From NCBI GenBank assembly GCA_021741925.1, contig JAIOWW010000021.1, forward strand, positions 1 through 13,461: 13,461 nucleotides of DNA. The letters are read 5' to 3'. Position 1 is the stretch's first letter. Every line of letters starts with the position of its first letter. This document shows positions 13,419 to 13,461 of this stretch, in pieces. The stretch comes from Pontimonas sp. GTDB lineage: Bacteria; Actinomycetota; Actinomycetes; Actinomycetales; Microbacteriaceae. The position numbers and the translations under genes were made by a program. The notes under the pieces are model-generated. The model was not told the DNA's origin, did no database searches, and saw only the letters and a program-made list of their open reading frames with translations.

Positions 13419-13446
13419 AATTTACGAAAACAGCACCGAGGGTCAA
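13419..13446 (-). promoter_or_regulatory. Predicted promoter of the rplU-rpmA unit
   Basis: On the minus strand TTGACC (13446-13441) is followed after 16 nt by TAAATT (13424-13419), a fair sigma-70-type pair. The transcript would start near 13412, leaving a leader of about 38 nt before rplU. No leader stem-loop for ribosomal-protein autoregulation is apparent in it. Confidence 0.55.
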
Positions 13447-13461
13447 GAATAGACCATTGCT

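Noticed and set aside
1..13461. CRISPR array, insertion sequence, prophage, toxin-antitoxin or phage-defence genes
   Set aside because: No regularly spaced repeats, transposase, integrase or small paired toxin/antitoxin genes were seen; all larger frames are accounted for by recognised genes.

Overview
The window comes from a high-GC Gram-positive bacterium (Actinomycetota), most likely Microbacteriaceae or a close relative. The grounds are the gene order rplU-rpmA-obgE-proB-proA-(small membrane gene)-nadD-(proline-rich membrane gene)-rsfS, a glutamate 5-kinase without a PUA domain, frequent GTG starts, and dense packing with stop/start overlaps. GC content looks moderate for the phylum, which would suit a small-genome aquatic member, but that is inference.

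Almost everything is on the minus strand; only two genes, at about 3.6-5.1 kb, are on the plus strand. Positions 1-2694 hold an osmoprotectant-type (betaine/choline/proline-betaine class) ABC importer, transcribed leftwards: ATPase, permease, second permease, then a substrate-binding lipoprotein whose 3' end lies outside the window. The genes are 4 nt apart, overlap by 1 nt and overlap by 4 nt, so they form one operon. A TetR-family regulator (2834-3478) lies directly upstream on the same strand. Palindromes are present both in front of the importer and inside the regulator's own promoter.

Positions 3622-5099 (plus strand) hold an App1-type phosphatase and a small rhodanese-domain lipoprotein. 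The rhodanese gene has its own promoter, and a perfect ATACCCC-GG-GGGGTAT palindrome sits between its -35 and -10 boxes. This resembles operators of the CsoR/CstR family of copper or persulfide sensors and is the most interesting regulatory signal in the window. Convergent to it is an LLM-class (luciferase-like) flavin oxidoreductase (5096-6157), with a separate 16-bp palindrome upstream of its start.

Positions 6249-13446 are a housekeeping block, all minus strand: pdxH (vitamin B6), tRNA-Ala(GGC), rsfS (ribosome silencing), a proline-rich single-pass membrane protein, nadD (NAD synthesis), a 61-aa membrane protein, proA and proB (first two steps of proline synthesis), obgE (ribosome-associated GTPase), and rpmA and rplU (L27 and L21). 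A promoter sits in front of rplU, and a hairpin with a cUUCGg loop separates rpmA from obgE. Proline synthesis and osmoprotectant uptake both bear on osmotic balance, but they are in separate transcription units.

No mobile element, CRISPR array or prophage was seen, and no intergenic stretch exceeds about 145 bp. I found no clearly novel multi-gene system; the points worth follow-up are regulatory sites and two poorly characterised membrane proteins.
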